Assembly (NCBI RefSeq): GCF_900104355.1
Contig: NZ_FNIY01000002.1
Span: 1,054,001-1,118,000, forward strand
Length of the DNA: 64,000 nt
Direction: 5' to 3'
DNA from: Phyllobacterium sp. OV277
GTDB taxonomy: Bacteria; Pseudomonadota; Alphaproteobacteria; Rhizobiales; Rhizobiaceae
The position numbers and the translations under genes are program-made. Shown in pieces: positions 44,154-53,320 of this stretch (positions are counted from its first letter, which is position 1; each line of letters begins with the position of its first letter). Below the pieces are notes generated by a model that worked only from the letters and a program-made list of their open reading frames with translations, had not been told where the DNA came from and did no database searches.

Positions 44154-44805
44154 AAATATCGAGCCTCCCCTGATCCAGAATCATGCGCCGGGCATTGACC
44201 TGATCCATAAGGGTGAGATCGTGAGTGGCGATGACAACGGCGGTCCCGGAACGGTTAAGCTCGCCGAACAGGCGAAGCAAGCGGCGGGCCAGCGGCGGAT
44301 CAACATTGCCTGTTGGCTCGTCGGCCAGCAGGATTTCCGGCTGGTCGATGAGCGCGCGGGCGATGGCGGCGCGCTGCTTCTCGCCGCCCGACAGAACCGG
44401 TGGCAGAACATGCATCCGCTCACCCAGGCCGACCCAGTGCAGCAGCTCTTCGACTTCGGCGCGATAGGTCGCCTCTTCCTTGCCGCGCACCCGCAGTGGC
44501 AGGGCGACATTCTGATAGGTTGTCATATGATCGAGCAGACGGAAGTCCTGAAACACCACACCGATCCGGCGGCGCAGCATCGGCATTTCTTTCGATGAAA
44601 TGGTGGCAATATCCTTGCCGAAAACCGTGATAAGGCCGCGTGTGGGCTTGAGGGTCATGAACAGCAGGCGCAACAGCGAGGTCTTTCCAGCGCCCGAAGG
44701 GCCGGTCAGAAACTGGAACGAGCGGGGTGAAATATGGAGGCTGACATCACGCAGAACCTCCGGGCCCATCCCGTATCGTAAACCGACATTCTCAAAACGA
44801 ATCAA
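44146..44805 (-). CDS. ftsE: Cell division ATP-binding protein FtsE
   Basis: An ABC ATPase with Walker A GPSGAGKTS, Q-loop VFQDFRLLDH, signature LSGGEKQRAAIARAL, Walker B ILLADEPTG and the switch His in IATHDLTL. The canonical start (L/M)IRFENVGLRYGMGPEVL falls on a TTG at 44805, giving 219 residues, the family's exact length. An ATG at 44898 would add 31 unrelated residues. GGAAAG lies about 7 bp upstream of the TTG. It is coupled to ftsX by an 8-bp overlap. Confidence 0.93.
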   Translation of the reverse strand: MIRFENVGLRYGMGPEVLRDVSLHISPRSFQFLTGPSGAGKTSLLRLLFMTLKPTRGLITVFGKDIATISSKEMPMLRRRIGVVFQDFRLLDHMTTYQNVALPLRVRGKEEATYRAEVEELLHWVGLGERMHVLPPVLSGGEKQRAAIARALIDQPEILLADEPTGNVDPPLARRLLRLFGELNRSGTAVVIATHDLTLMDQVNARRMILDQGRLDIYD

Positions 44806-44973
44806 GCGAGACTTTCCAAGTTTTTCATCCAAGCGTGTTTTATTCAGCGCGGACGGATTTGACCACCCATCAATCGCCGCATCGGCTCGTCGAAACATTA
44901 ATTATTGAGCGGTAGATTTGGGCCATGATTCGGAGGAACATGACTGCAACATGGCAGAGCGACCGGAAAATGC

Positions 44974-45339
44974 ATGATTGCACGATTTAAAACGACCAGC
45001 GGCGATTGCGCCTCGCATATCGGACCCTCCCTCCACTTCGACAAAGGCGGAGCGGAAGATGCAATATATGAGTCACTGTCGCCTCAGATTTTACAAGGCA
45101 TGCCATTAGCAGGATCACCCGCAAACAATCGTATGGCAATTCTACAAAAGTCGCAGCAGGCGGATGCGCGCATGCCCGGCTTTGCCTACTGGCTGCTGGT
45201 ACTGCTGGTTGCCGCGTCAACCTTCTGGATTTGCGGCGGATATGTATTGTTCAGCCCGCCATATAGCGTCAAGCCGCATGTATCAGGGTCAACAGCGCTT
45301 GATCTGTCGCAGCAACGCTATTCCGTCACCGGGCATTGA
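44974..45339 (+). CDS. Hypothetical single-pass membrane protein
   Basis: A 121-residue protein with one membrane helix near residue 70-95 (FAYWLLVLLVAASTFWICGG) and a short periplasmic-looking tail. Divergent from ftsE. In many rhizobia this place holds an MJ0042-type zinc-ribbon protein with a similar C-terminal helix; no CxxC ribbon is seen here, so this could be a shortened or diverged relative. That comparison is from memory and uncertain. Start and function are not firmly supported. Confidence 0.5.
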   Translation: MIARFKTTSGDCASHIGPSLHFDKGGAEDAIYESLSPQILQGMPLAGSPANNRMAILQKSQQADARMPGFAYWLLVLLVAASTFWICGGYVLFSPPYSVKPHVSGSTALDLSQQRYSVTGH

Positions 45340-45429
45340 TTTCCTTTCCAACAGTCGTTCAGCTTTTGCTTTTCTGGCTGATATCGGGCTATAGGGAGCC
45401 TCACTTGTCGGAAAATCAGGAAAAGTTGC

Positions 45430-45966
45430 ATGCCGAAGGTTGGCGAGAAAAATATCGATGTTCTGTTCAGTGCCGAGACGATTGCCGCGCGCAATCTTGA
45501 GCTTGCCGAGGACATCGTCGCAAAGCATTTCGACAATCTGCTTGTCATCTCGATCCTCAAGGGATCGTTTATTTTCGCCGCCGATCTGATCCGCGCCATG
45601 CATGATGCCGGTGCCGAGCCCGATGTGGAGTTCATCACGGTCTCCAGCTATGGCAAGGGCACGGAAAGCAAGGAAGTGCGGCTCTTGCGCGATATTGACA
45701 GCGATGTGCATGGCCGCGACGTGCTTCTGATCGACGATATTCTGGAATCAGGCAAGACGTTGAAATTCACGCGCGAACTGATGCTGGAACGCGGCGCGCG
45801 CAGCGTTTCCATTGCTGTTCTGCTCGATAAGAGCGTGAAGCGAAAAACCGATATCGAAGCGGATTTCAAGGGCTTTGAATGCCCTGATTATTTCGTTGTC
45901 GGTTATGGCATGGATGTCGGGCATTCGTTCCGGCAGTTACCCTATGTGGGTGTCGTGCGCGACTGA
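45430..45966 (+). CDS. hpt: Hypoxanthine phosphoribosyltransferase
   Basis: A 178-residue purine salvage enzyme making IMP (and GMP) from the base and PRPP. The PRPP-binding motif VLLIDDILESGKT is clear; the ILKGSFIFAADL loop and KGFECPDYFVVGYGMD segment are typical for the family. Length is normal. It is convergent with the TIGR02302 gene, whose stop lies 7 bp beyond. Confidence 0.94.
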   Translation: MPKVGEKNIDVLFSAETIAARNLELAEDIVAKHFDNLLVISILKGSFIFAADLIRAMHDAGAEPDVEFITVSSYGKGTESKEVRLLRDIDSDVHGRDVLLIDDILESGKTLKFTRELMLERGARSVSIAVLLDKSVKRKTDIEADFKGFECPDYFVVGYGMDVGHSFRQLPYVGVVRD

Positions 45967-45972
45967 TCCCGG

Positions 45973-48507
45973 TCAATCGAATTTCAGCAGACGTTCCAGA
46001 TAGTCCTTTTCCATCTGCGGGCTGAGCGCGTTACCCAGTCTTTGGCGGATCGCATCAAGGATTTGTTTGGCGCGCTGGATATCAGCTTCGCCGGGGAGCA
46101 TGGGCCTGTCGACATCGGAATAGGAACTGGTGCCGTCCTTGCCCTGCGGGCGTCCCAGCGGATCGAGACCGCCTTGCTCGCCTTTGCCCTTGCCCGTCTG
46201 CCCCATGGCCTGCATCTGCTTCATCATGTCCTGACCGCCCTTGCGCAGGGAATCAAGCGCGTTGCTCTGCTGGTCAAGTGCCTGTCCGCTGTCCGCATCG
46301 CCGAGTGATTTTTTGGCTTCACCCATGGATTTACCGGCGTCGCCGAAATCCTTGTTGGGCGTAATGCCCTGACCATTCAGATCATCCATCAGCTGCTGTA
46401 GGTCCGACTGAAGCTTGCCCTGACCTTCCTGCAGGCCCTTGAGTGCCTTGGCAATCTCTTCCTCGGACATCTGGCCCTGCTGGCCATCCTGCCCCATCTG
46501 GCCATTGTCCTGCATCATGCCGTTCTGGCGCTGCTGTTCCAGCCGGTGCGTCTCATTCATTGTTTGCTGCTGACGCCGCATCAGGTCGCCCAGTTTGTTC
46601 ATCTGCTGCTTCATTGAATCGCCCTGGCCATCTTTGCCCTGAGCCTGACGCATCTGCAGATTGTTCAGCATGTCATTGAGCTGCGAGAGCAATTGCTGGG
46701 CCTGTTCCTTCGAGCCCTGCTTGGCCAGTTCCTCGATCTGCTTGAGAATCCGGTCAATATCCTCCTGCCGCAGCTCGCGCGCATTGGGATCGGCCTGCGC
46801 CATCTTCGGGTTGCGCTGCGCCTGCTGGGCAAGCTCGCGCATATATTTGTTCATGGCCTTGCGCAGATCGGCCATGCGCTTTTCGATTTCCTCGGGGCTG
46901 GCATTCTGCTCGATCGCCTGCCGCAATGCTTCCTGGGCCTCGCGCAGGCTGCGTTCCGCTTCGGAGAGTGCGCCATCTTCAATACCGCGTGCCACCTGCC
47001 ACATATAGGCGACGACATCGCGCAACTGATCATCGCTGCGGGCAATGTTCAAACGCGAACGGATGCTGCGCAGGGCCAGATAATGGGTCGGGTTCTTGAT
47101 GGTTTCCTCAGGCCAGAGGGTGATGGCATCCAGCATGTTGAGCACATCAGGCTTGGTATTGGCATTGAGAGCAAGAACACGCCGCTGTTCCACGACAGCG
47201 CGGGCCAGTGGATTGGAGAATGGCCGCTCCGGCATGACCCAGGTTCTGGTTTCGCTTCTGGCTTCCTGCTTTGCATCATCGACTGCAAGAAGGGTTATGT
47301 GGATTTCCGATCCGGCCCAGACATGCTCGGTGAGGTCCTTGGTGGTCTTGGTATCACCGCCTTGCGCGCCGCGTTTTGGAAGGCTCAGCGGTATTTCAGG
47401 GGCGGCATAGAGCGGCCGTGCATCCTTGGCGGGTGGCGCGATCTGTTCGACCTTCGCCTGCGCACTGGCAGCGCCGTAATCGTCCTTGATCTCGTATGTC
47501 AGTTCCATCGTGCCATTGACGGCGCTTGACGGTTCCTTGGTAAAGCGGATCGTTGGCGGCTGATCCGGCAGAACTGTAAATGCCCATTCGGAATCGACAT
47601 TGCTGCTGTCAGTCAGCTTGATAGCGGTGTTGGTCTCAAGCGCCACTTCGAAATTGCGTGGCTGGTCCTTGGCAGCTGTGGCCTCTTCCGGCTTTGCCGC
47701 GTCCTTGACGGCGACCTCAGTAGGCTTGCCATCAGGCAGAGTCTTCGTGACTTTCTCCGAGCCGGTGCCGCCGATAATACGAATAACCAGCGTGCTGTTC
47801 TGCGGAACAGTGAACTGCTTTTCCTGATTATTGGCAGCCGAGGTGAGAAAAACCGGCGGGCGGCCCGTATAGCGCGGCGGCGTAACCCAGGCATCGATGC
47901 GAGGCGGCAAGGCATTGCTGGCGCTATGGCTTTTGAATGCATCGCTGAGGCGTCCACCGAGCGGACCACCGGAAAAAGCGAAGGCGATAACGAGGAGCAA
48001 TCCGACAACGGCCCGCAGGCCCCAAGGGTCGATTTCCGGAATATTCGTGCGTGGCAGTCCGCTTCTCAGACCCTTGATGCGCTCCGCCATGCGCCTGCGG
48101 TGCTCGTCCCACAAGGCTTGCGCGAACGGATCATCCTTGCTCGTCGCTATCGTTTCCGACTGGACGGCGATGGGCTGGTGGTCAAGTGTGTTGACGTCTT
48201 CGAGATGACGGCTGACTTCCGCGTGATCAGGCAGGCGGAATTTCAGCAGGATATAGAGGCAGGCCGGCAGTGAGAGCACGAACAGCGCCAGCAATCCCAG
48301 CCGCGCCAGATCGGGCAGGGTGCGGAAAATGCCAAACCAGGCAAAGATCACGAACAATGCGATGACAAGCAGTGTTGGTAGCACCAGCGGCCAGAGCCGT
48401 TCAAAGGCGAGGGTCAACCACGCGGACAAGCGAAGGCGATCGATATTTTTGAAAATATCGAACCTGACCCTTTCAGCGTCCCGTTGGTCCGGGTGTTGAC
48501 CGGTCAT
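45973..48507 (-). CDS. TIGR02302/DUF4175 family membrane protein with low-complexity Gln/Met-rich half
   Basis: An 844-residue protein of the alphaproteobacterial TIGR02302 family. Three membrane helices occur in the first 190 residues; a central beta-rich domain follows (about 200-410), then a long helical part (about 470-800) with repeated Gln, Met, Gly and Lys (MKQQMNKLGDLMRRQQQTMN and similar). The coiled-coil-like half may polymerise or bind a partner. The ATG at 48507 has GGAG upstream; a GTG at 48513 is also possible. The function is not known. Confidence 0.85.
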   Translation of the reverse strand: MTGQHPDQRDAERVRFDIFKNIDRLRLSAWLTLAFERLWPLVLPTLLVIALFVIFAWFGIFRTLPDLARLGLLALFVLSLPACLYILLKFRLPDHAEVSRHLEDVNTLDHQPIAVQSETIATSKDDPFAQALWDEHRRRMAERIKGLRSGLPRTNIPEIDPWGLRAVVGLLLVIAFAFSGGPLGGRLSDAFKSHSASNALPPRIDAWVTPPRYTGRPPVFLTSAANNQEKQFTVPQNSTLVIRIIGGTGSEKVTKTLPDGKPTEVAVKDAAKPEEATAAKDQPRNFEVALETNTAIKLTDSSNVDSEWAFTVLPDQPPTIRFTKEPSSAVNGTMELTYEIKDDYGAASAQAKVEQIAPPAKDARPLYAAPEIPLSLPKRGAQGGDTKTTKDLTEHVWAGSEIHITLLAVDDAKQEARSETRTWVMPERPFSNPLARAVVEQRRVLALNANTKPDVLNMLDAITLWPEETIKNPTHYLALRSIRSRLNIARSDDQLRDVVAYMWQVARGIEDGALSEAERSLREAQEALRQAIEQNASPEEIEKRMADLRKAMNKYMRELAQQAQRNPKMAQADPNARELRQEDIDRILKQIEELAKQGSKEQAQQLLSQLNDMLNNLQMRQAQGKDGQGDSMKQQMNKLGDLMRRQQQTMNETHRLEQQRQNGMMQDNGQMGQDGQQGQMSEEEIAKALKGLQEGQGKLQSDLQQLMDDLNGQGITPNKDFGDAGKSMGEAKKSLGDADSGQALDQQSNALDSLRKGGQDMMKQMQAMGQTGKGKGEQGGLDPLGRPQGKDGTSSYSDVDRPMLPGEADIQRAKQILDAIRQRLGNALSPQMEKDYLERLLKFD

Positions 48508-48638
48508 CCTCACTCCATCTCGTCAACTGCATGAATCTTTATGACGCGTCGACTTAACCTTGAGAATACCACTCATCGTGGCAAAGGCGAGGCCTTGGCG
48601 CAAAAAGCTGTTCACCGTTGTGTGTATATGCCGGTGCT

Positions 48639-49904
48639 CTAAAGCCAGTCGGGTATCGAATCGAGGCCTATCAGTTCCTCGTAGCTCGTGCGCGGGCGCA
48701 CAACGTGGAACTGATCGCCGTTCACAAGCACTTCGGGAACGAGCAGGCGGGTATTATAGGTGCCTGCCTGAACCGCGCCATAGGCTCCAGCCGTGCCGAT
48801 GGCAATCAGATCGCCGGGCGCTGGACGCGGAAGGTCGCGGTCAAGCCCGATATAATCGCCGGTCTCGCAAACCGGCCCGACCACATCGCCGCGAATGCGT
48901 GGATGGCTTGGCGTTGCTTCCTTGACCGGGCGGATCGTGTGGAATGCGTCATAGAGTGTTGGCCGGATAAGGTCATTCATCGCCGCATCGACAATGATGA
49001 AATTGCGCGCATCGCCCTCTTTGACGAAAATGACTTCACTGACCAAAATACCGGCATTGCCGACGATCAGGCGCCCCGGCTCGAATATCGTCTTCAGCCC
49101 CAGCGGCTTGATATGCTTGGTAACGATGGCTGCATAGGCATCGGGCAGGGGTGGCGGGTTGTTGTCGAAGTGGTAGGGAATGCCGAGGCCGCCGCCGAGA
49201 TCGACATGGTTGATATCATGGCCGTCAGCTTTGAGATCGCCGACCAGCTGTGCGAGCAGGGCAAAAGCATCATCAAACGGTTCCAGATCGGTGATCTGGC
49301 TGCCAATATGCATATCAACGCCCCGGACCTTGAGGCCGGGCAGCTTTGCCGCATGGGCATAGACGGAACGCGCCTTGGCCAAGGGAATGCCGAACTTGTT
49401 CTCGGACTTACCTGTCGAAATCTTCTTATGCGTCTTGGCGTCCACATCGGGATTGATACGCAGCGACACCGGCGCGATCTTTCCTGCTGCAACGGCCCGG
49501 CTGGAGAGAAGCTCCAGCTCAGGCTCGGATTCCACATTGAAGCAGTGAATCCCGGCACTGAGCGCAAAGTCCATTTCGCCCGGCTTCTTGCCAACGCCCG
49601 AAAAGACGATCTTGCTGGCCGGAATGCCCGCTGCGAGCGCACGGCGCATTTCGCCTTCCGACACCACATCGGCACCGGAGCCGAGACGCGCAAGGGTTTT
49701 CAAAACGGCCTGATTGGAATTGGCTTTCAGCGCATAGCAGACCAGTGCATCCATTTCGGCAAAGGCCGCGGCAAAAACCTTATAGTGCCGCTCGATGGTT
49801 GCCGTCGAATAGCAATAGAAGGGGGTGCCGACCGCCTTGGCGATATCGGGAATGCTGACGTTCTCGGCATGGAGAACGCCGTCCTTATAATCGAAATGGT
49901 TCAC
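48639..49904 (-). CDS. lysA: Diaminopimelate decarboxylase
   Basis: A 421-residue PLP enzyme making lysine from meso-diaminopimelate. PLP lysine K60 (CYALKANSNQAVL), the HIGSQITDLEPF stretch, the GGGLGIPY phosphate loop and the catalytic GPVCETGDYI cysteine region near the C terminus are all present. It follows the lptM gene by 11 bp and argH by about 280 bp on the same strand, an order common in Proteobacteria. Confidence 0.96.
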   Translation of the reverse strand: MNHFDYKDGVLHAENVSIPDIAKAVGTPFYCYSTATIERHYKVFAAAFAEMDALVCYALKANSNQAVLKTLARLGSGADVVSEGEMRRALAAGIPASKIVFSGVGKKPGEMDFALSAGIHCFNVESEPELELLSSRAVAAGKIAPVSLRINPDVDAKTHKKISTGKSENKFGIPLAKARSVYAHAAKLPGLKVRGVDMHIGSQITDLEPFDDAFALLAQLVGDLKADGHDINHVDLGGGLGIPYHFDNNPPPLPDAYAAIVTKHIKPLGLKTIFEPGRLIVGNAGILVSEVIFVKEGDARNFIIVDAAMNDLIRPTLYDAFHTIRPVKEATPSHPRIRGDVVGPVCETGDYIGLDRDLPRPAPGDLIAIGTAGAYGAVQAGTYNTRLLVPEVLVNGDQFHVVRPRTSYEELIGLDSIPDWL

Positions 49905-49915
49905 GAAAAATCAGC

Positions 49916-50104
49916 CTAGATTATCGAGTCGAGGAAAAAGCGCTTGTCTTCAACGGGCGGTTTGGCAGGTTTGGCCTCGCCCGGTGCCGGTGCGGTTACC
50001 GATGCTGGCGGCAGTTCAAGCGGGCCCTTGCGGCCACAGGCCGATACCGCGCTTACGATTGCAACCGCCATCAGAATTGTCGTGAGGTAAGAACGGCTTC
50101 TCAT
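49916..50104 (-). CDS. lptM: LPS translocon maturation chaperone LptM (YifL-like) lipoprotein
   Basis: A 62-residue lipoprotein. The signal peptide ends in a lipobox with C23 (AVSAC), directly followed by the family signature GRKGPLELPP. In E. coli LptM helps the LptD/LptE translocon form native disulfides. The position just upstream of lysA matches the usual gene order. The remainder is a Pro/Ala-rich linker. Confidence 0.88.
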   Translation of the reverse strand: MRSRSYLTTILMAVAIVSAVSACGRKGPLELPPASVTAPAPGEAKPAKPPVEDKRFFLDSII

Positions 50105-50183
50105 AGATTTTGATCCTGTCGTCCGGAAATATGTTGTCCTGTCTAACGTATGGGAACGCTATTTGCATCCCCCATCATCAGAC

Positions 50184-51584
<1,401 letters not shown>

Positions 51585-51641
51585 TGTAAACCTTGGGTGA
51601 GCCTTTGGTGAACCGGGGTGGATAGACGGAAAGTGTAAAAT

Positions 51642-52322
51642 ATGAGCGACGGCAACGAACCACAGAAGACCACGTCAGGCGGCAACAGGAAAATCATTCT
51701 TCTTGCTGCGCTCGCAGGCATAGTTGCCGGTGCGGTTGGGGTATACGTGATGGAGCGGCCCTCTGGCAACATTGTTGCCGGAACAAACACGACCGATCAA
51801 TGCACAGCCAAGACCGATACGGCCAAGAAGATCGATGCGGCAGCCACTGGCGCCGTTGCCGCCATGCGCGGAGCCGAAAAGCCGCAATCCATGTCTTCGC
51901 TTTCCTTCACTGGCCCCGATGGCAAGCCGATGCGGCTGGCGGATTTCAAGGGCAAGACCATCCTCGTCAATCTCTGGGCCACCTGGTGCGCGCCCTGCCG
52001 TGAGGAAATGCCCGCGCTTGATGCGCTGCAAACCAAAAAGGGCGGCGATAATTTTCAGGTCGTGACGATCAATATCGATACGGGCGACGATCAGAAGCCG
52101 AAGGGCTTTTTGAGCGATATCGGCGTGAAGTCCCTGACGCTTTATCGCGATCCAACCATGGGCGTGTTCAATGAGTTGAAGCGCAAGAATCTGGCATTTG
52201 GCCTGCCGGTGACGATGATCGTCGACAAGGACGGCTGCCAGATCGCCGCAATGAATGGTCCTGCACCATGGGAAAGCGATGATGCTGCCAAACTGATCGA
52301 TGCGGCAATATCGGCGCAGTAG
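51642..52322 (+). CDS. tlpA: Thiol:disulfide interchange protein TlpA
   Basis: A 226-residue membrane-anchored thioredoxin-like protein. An N-terminal helix (about 17-35) leads to the periplasmic domain with active site WCAPC (W115, C116, C119) in [15 protein letters not shown]. TlpA of Bradyrhizobium reduces ScoI and CoxB during copper centre assembly of cytochrome oxidase. Position divergent from argH is the same in other rhizobia. A second cysteine pair in the linker (TTDQCTAK) and near the end (DKDGCQIA) is also visible. Confidence 0.9.
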   Translation: MSDGNEPQKTTSGGNRKIILLAALAGIVAGAVGVYVMERPSGNIVAGTNTTDQCTAKTDTAKKIDAAATGAVAAMRGAEKPQSMSSLSFTGPDGKPMRLADFKGKTILVNLWATWCAPCREEMPALDALQTKKGGDNFQVVTINIDTGDDQKPKGFLSDIGVKSLTLYRDPTMGVFNELKRKNLAFGLPVTMIVDKDGCQIAAMNGPAPWESDDAAKLIDAAISAQ

Positions 52323-52361
52323 TCTGAGAGCCGTTCTTTACCAACAGGCTTGAACATGGAG

Positions 52362-52490
52362 GGTGGTTCGACACGCTGACCATGAGGGAGAGCGGTGGAT
52401 GCAACGATAATCGTAAAGATTGCAGATTACAGGGCTGCGGAACTTGACACCCTGCAATCCTCACTCTCCCTCATCCTGAGCTTGTCGAAG
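52362..52490. repeat. Type A palindromic element
   Basis: GGTGGTTCGACACGCTGACC at the left is matched by an inverted arm ending in CTTGTCGAAG at the right. The interior shares the ACGATAATCGTAAAGAT segment with other copies. It starts about 40 bp after the tlpA stop and may act in ending or stabilising that transcript. Confidence 0.8.
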
Positions 52491-52575
52491 GGCGCAACAA
52501 CGGTTCTGCAATCAACATATTAAGCTTCCCTATTGCCACGCCCGCTTTTGCGTCTGGCTATTGAAAGGTGGGAAA

Positions 52576-52838
52576 GACGGGCGATCCAAAGGGGAACGCG
52601 GAAGTCTTGGCATTGGTAGTGTAGTCAGTGCGTTCCCCGGAGATTTTCCTGTTTGAACCAAGAAAATAACCGGATCACCCGTCCCGATGACTGGTTTTAC
52701 CCTTGTGAGATAAAACCTTTCCTCTGCGGTTGGGGTCTCCCCGCAGGTGAAATCACTGATCCTTTCCTGACTTCGAAAGTTTTCCGGAGCATTCCCGCCG
52801 GAAAGGACACCATCAGAATAAGCGAGGTGGGATGGTGT
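52576..52838 (-). ncRNA. Candidate structured RNA, unidentified
   Basis: A stem of 12 bp joins 52576-52587 with 52672-52683 and encloses two hairpins, 52591-52599/52630-52638 (9 bp) and 52643-52648/52662-52667 (6 bp), as a three-way junction. Outside it, stems at 52693-52699/52711-52717, 52724-52729/52741-52746, 52781-52787/52798-52804 and 52807-52814/52831-52838 are perfect. The long stem has one position that is G-U on the minus strand but C-A on the plus strand, which favours a minus-strand RNA. I cannot match it to tmRNA, 6S, SRP or RNase P RNA. It could also be an unrecognised repeat. Confidence 0.35.
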
Positions 52839-52891
52839 TGGATAAGTTGGCGCTATTTTTTTGAAAATTGATCGTTGCATGAATGTTGTGC

Positions 52892-53036
52892 GTGGTTCGA
52901 CACGCTCACCATGAGGGAGAGAGGTGGGTTGCAGGGAGCCAAGTTCTGCAAGCTCTGCGCTGCACTCTTTGCGCTGCAATCTCTGCGATTAGCGTTGCAT
53001 CCACCCAAGCCCCTCATGGTGAGCCTGTCGAACCAC
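52892..53036. repeat. Type A palindromic element
   Basis: GTGGTTCGACACGCTCACCA (left) and CCCTCATGGTGAGCCTGTCG (right) are inverted copies. The centre differs from other copies except for short GCGATTAGCGTTGCAT-like patches. It is immediately followed by the type C element. Confidence 0.82.
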
Positions 53037-53043
53037 AGCGGCA

Positions 53044-53168
53044 TTCACCCCCCTCTGTCCTGTCGAACATCTCCCCCACAAGGGGGGAGATCAGCCTTCA
53101 CTACTGCCTTTGCACAATCTGCAACGTTTCCTGTTGTGGGAAATGTCCGACAGGACAGAGGGGGGTGA
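53044..53168. repeat. Type C palindromic element
   Basis: Arms match the copy at 39301-39464 (CCCCCCTCTGTCCTGTCGAA at the left). The centre is shorter and is the reverse complement of part of the other copy (GCAACGTTTCCTGTTGTGGG), so the two copies are in opposite orientation. Confidence 0.82.
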
Positions 53169-53216
53169 TTACATCTACCAACGTTGCGGTTGCGGACCGC
53201 AGTTCCTGTTGCATCG

Positions 53217-53240
53217 ATATGGTGAGCGTGTCGAACCACG
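53217..53240. repeat. Solitary right arm of a type A element
   Basis: ATATGGTGAGCGTGTCGAAC and the following CACG repeat one type A arm without a facing partner nearby. It may be left from a type A element split by the type C element. Confidence 0.55.
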
Positions 53241-53261
53241 CAAAATCTTTATGCAAAAACA

Positions 53262-53294
53262 AAACCCGCCGGGATTTTCATCCACGGCGGGTTT
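53262..53294 (-). terminator. Rho-independent terminator of the DEAD-box helicase gene
   Basis: AAACCCGCCG and CGGCGGGTTT form a 10-bp stem with a 13-base loop about 26 bp after the helicase stop, followed on the minus strand by GTTTTTGC, a usable U-rich tail. Confidence 0.78.
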
Positions 53295-53320
53295 GTATTC
53301 ATCACATCTGAGCGGCCCGA

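Larger units (their letters stand above)
52323..53320. other. Geneless 1-kb region of repeats and predicted RNA structure
   Basis: No convincing coding sequence lies between tlpA and the DEAD-box gene. From left to right it holds a type A element, a structured segment at 52576-52838 with a T run at 52856-52862, another type A element, a type C element, a stray type A arm, and the helicase terminator. The open frames that cross it lack start signals and run through the repeats. Confidence 0.7.

Noticed and set aside
52530-52979. 149-codon minus-strand frame in the geneless region
   Set aside because: It runs through a type A repeat and the predicted RNA structure, has no ribosome-binding signal and no domain-like sequence. 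It may be annotated as hypothetical elsewhere, but coding is not supported here.
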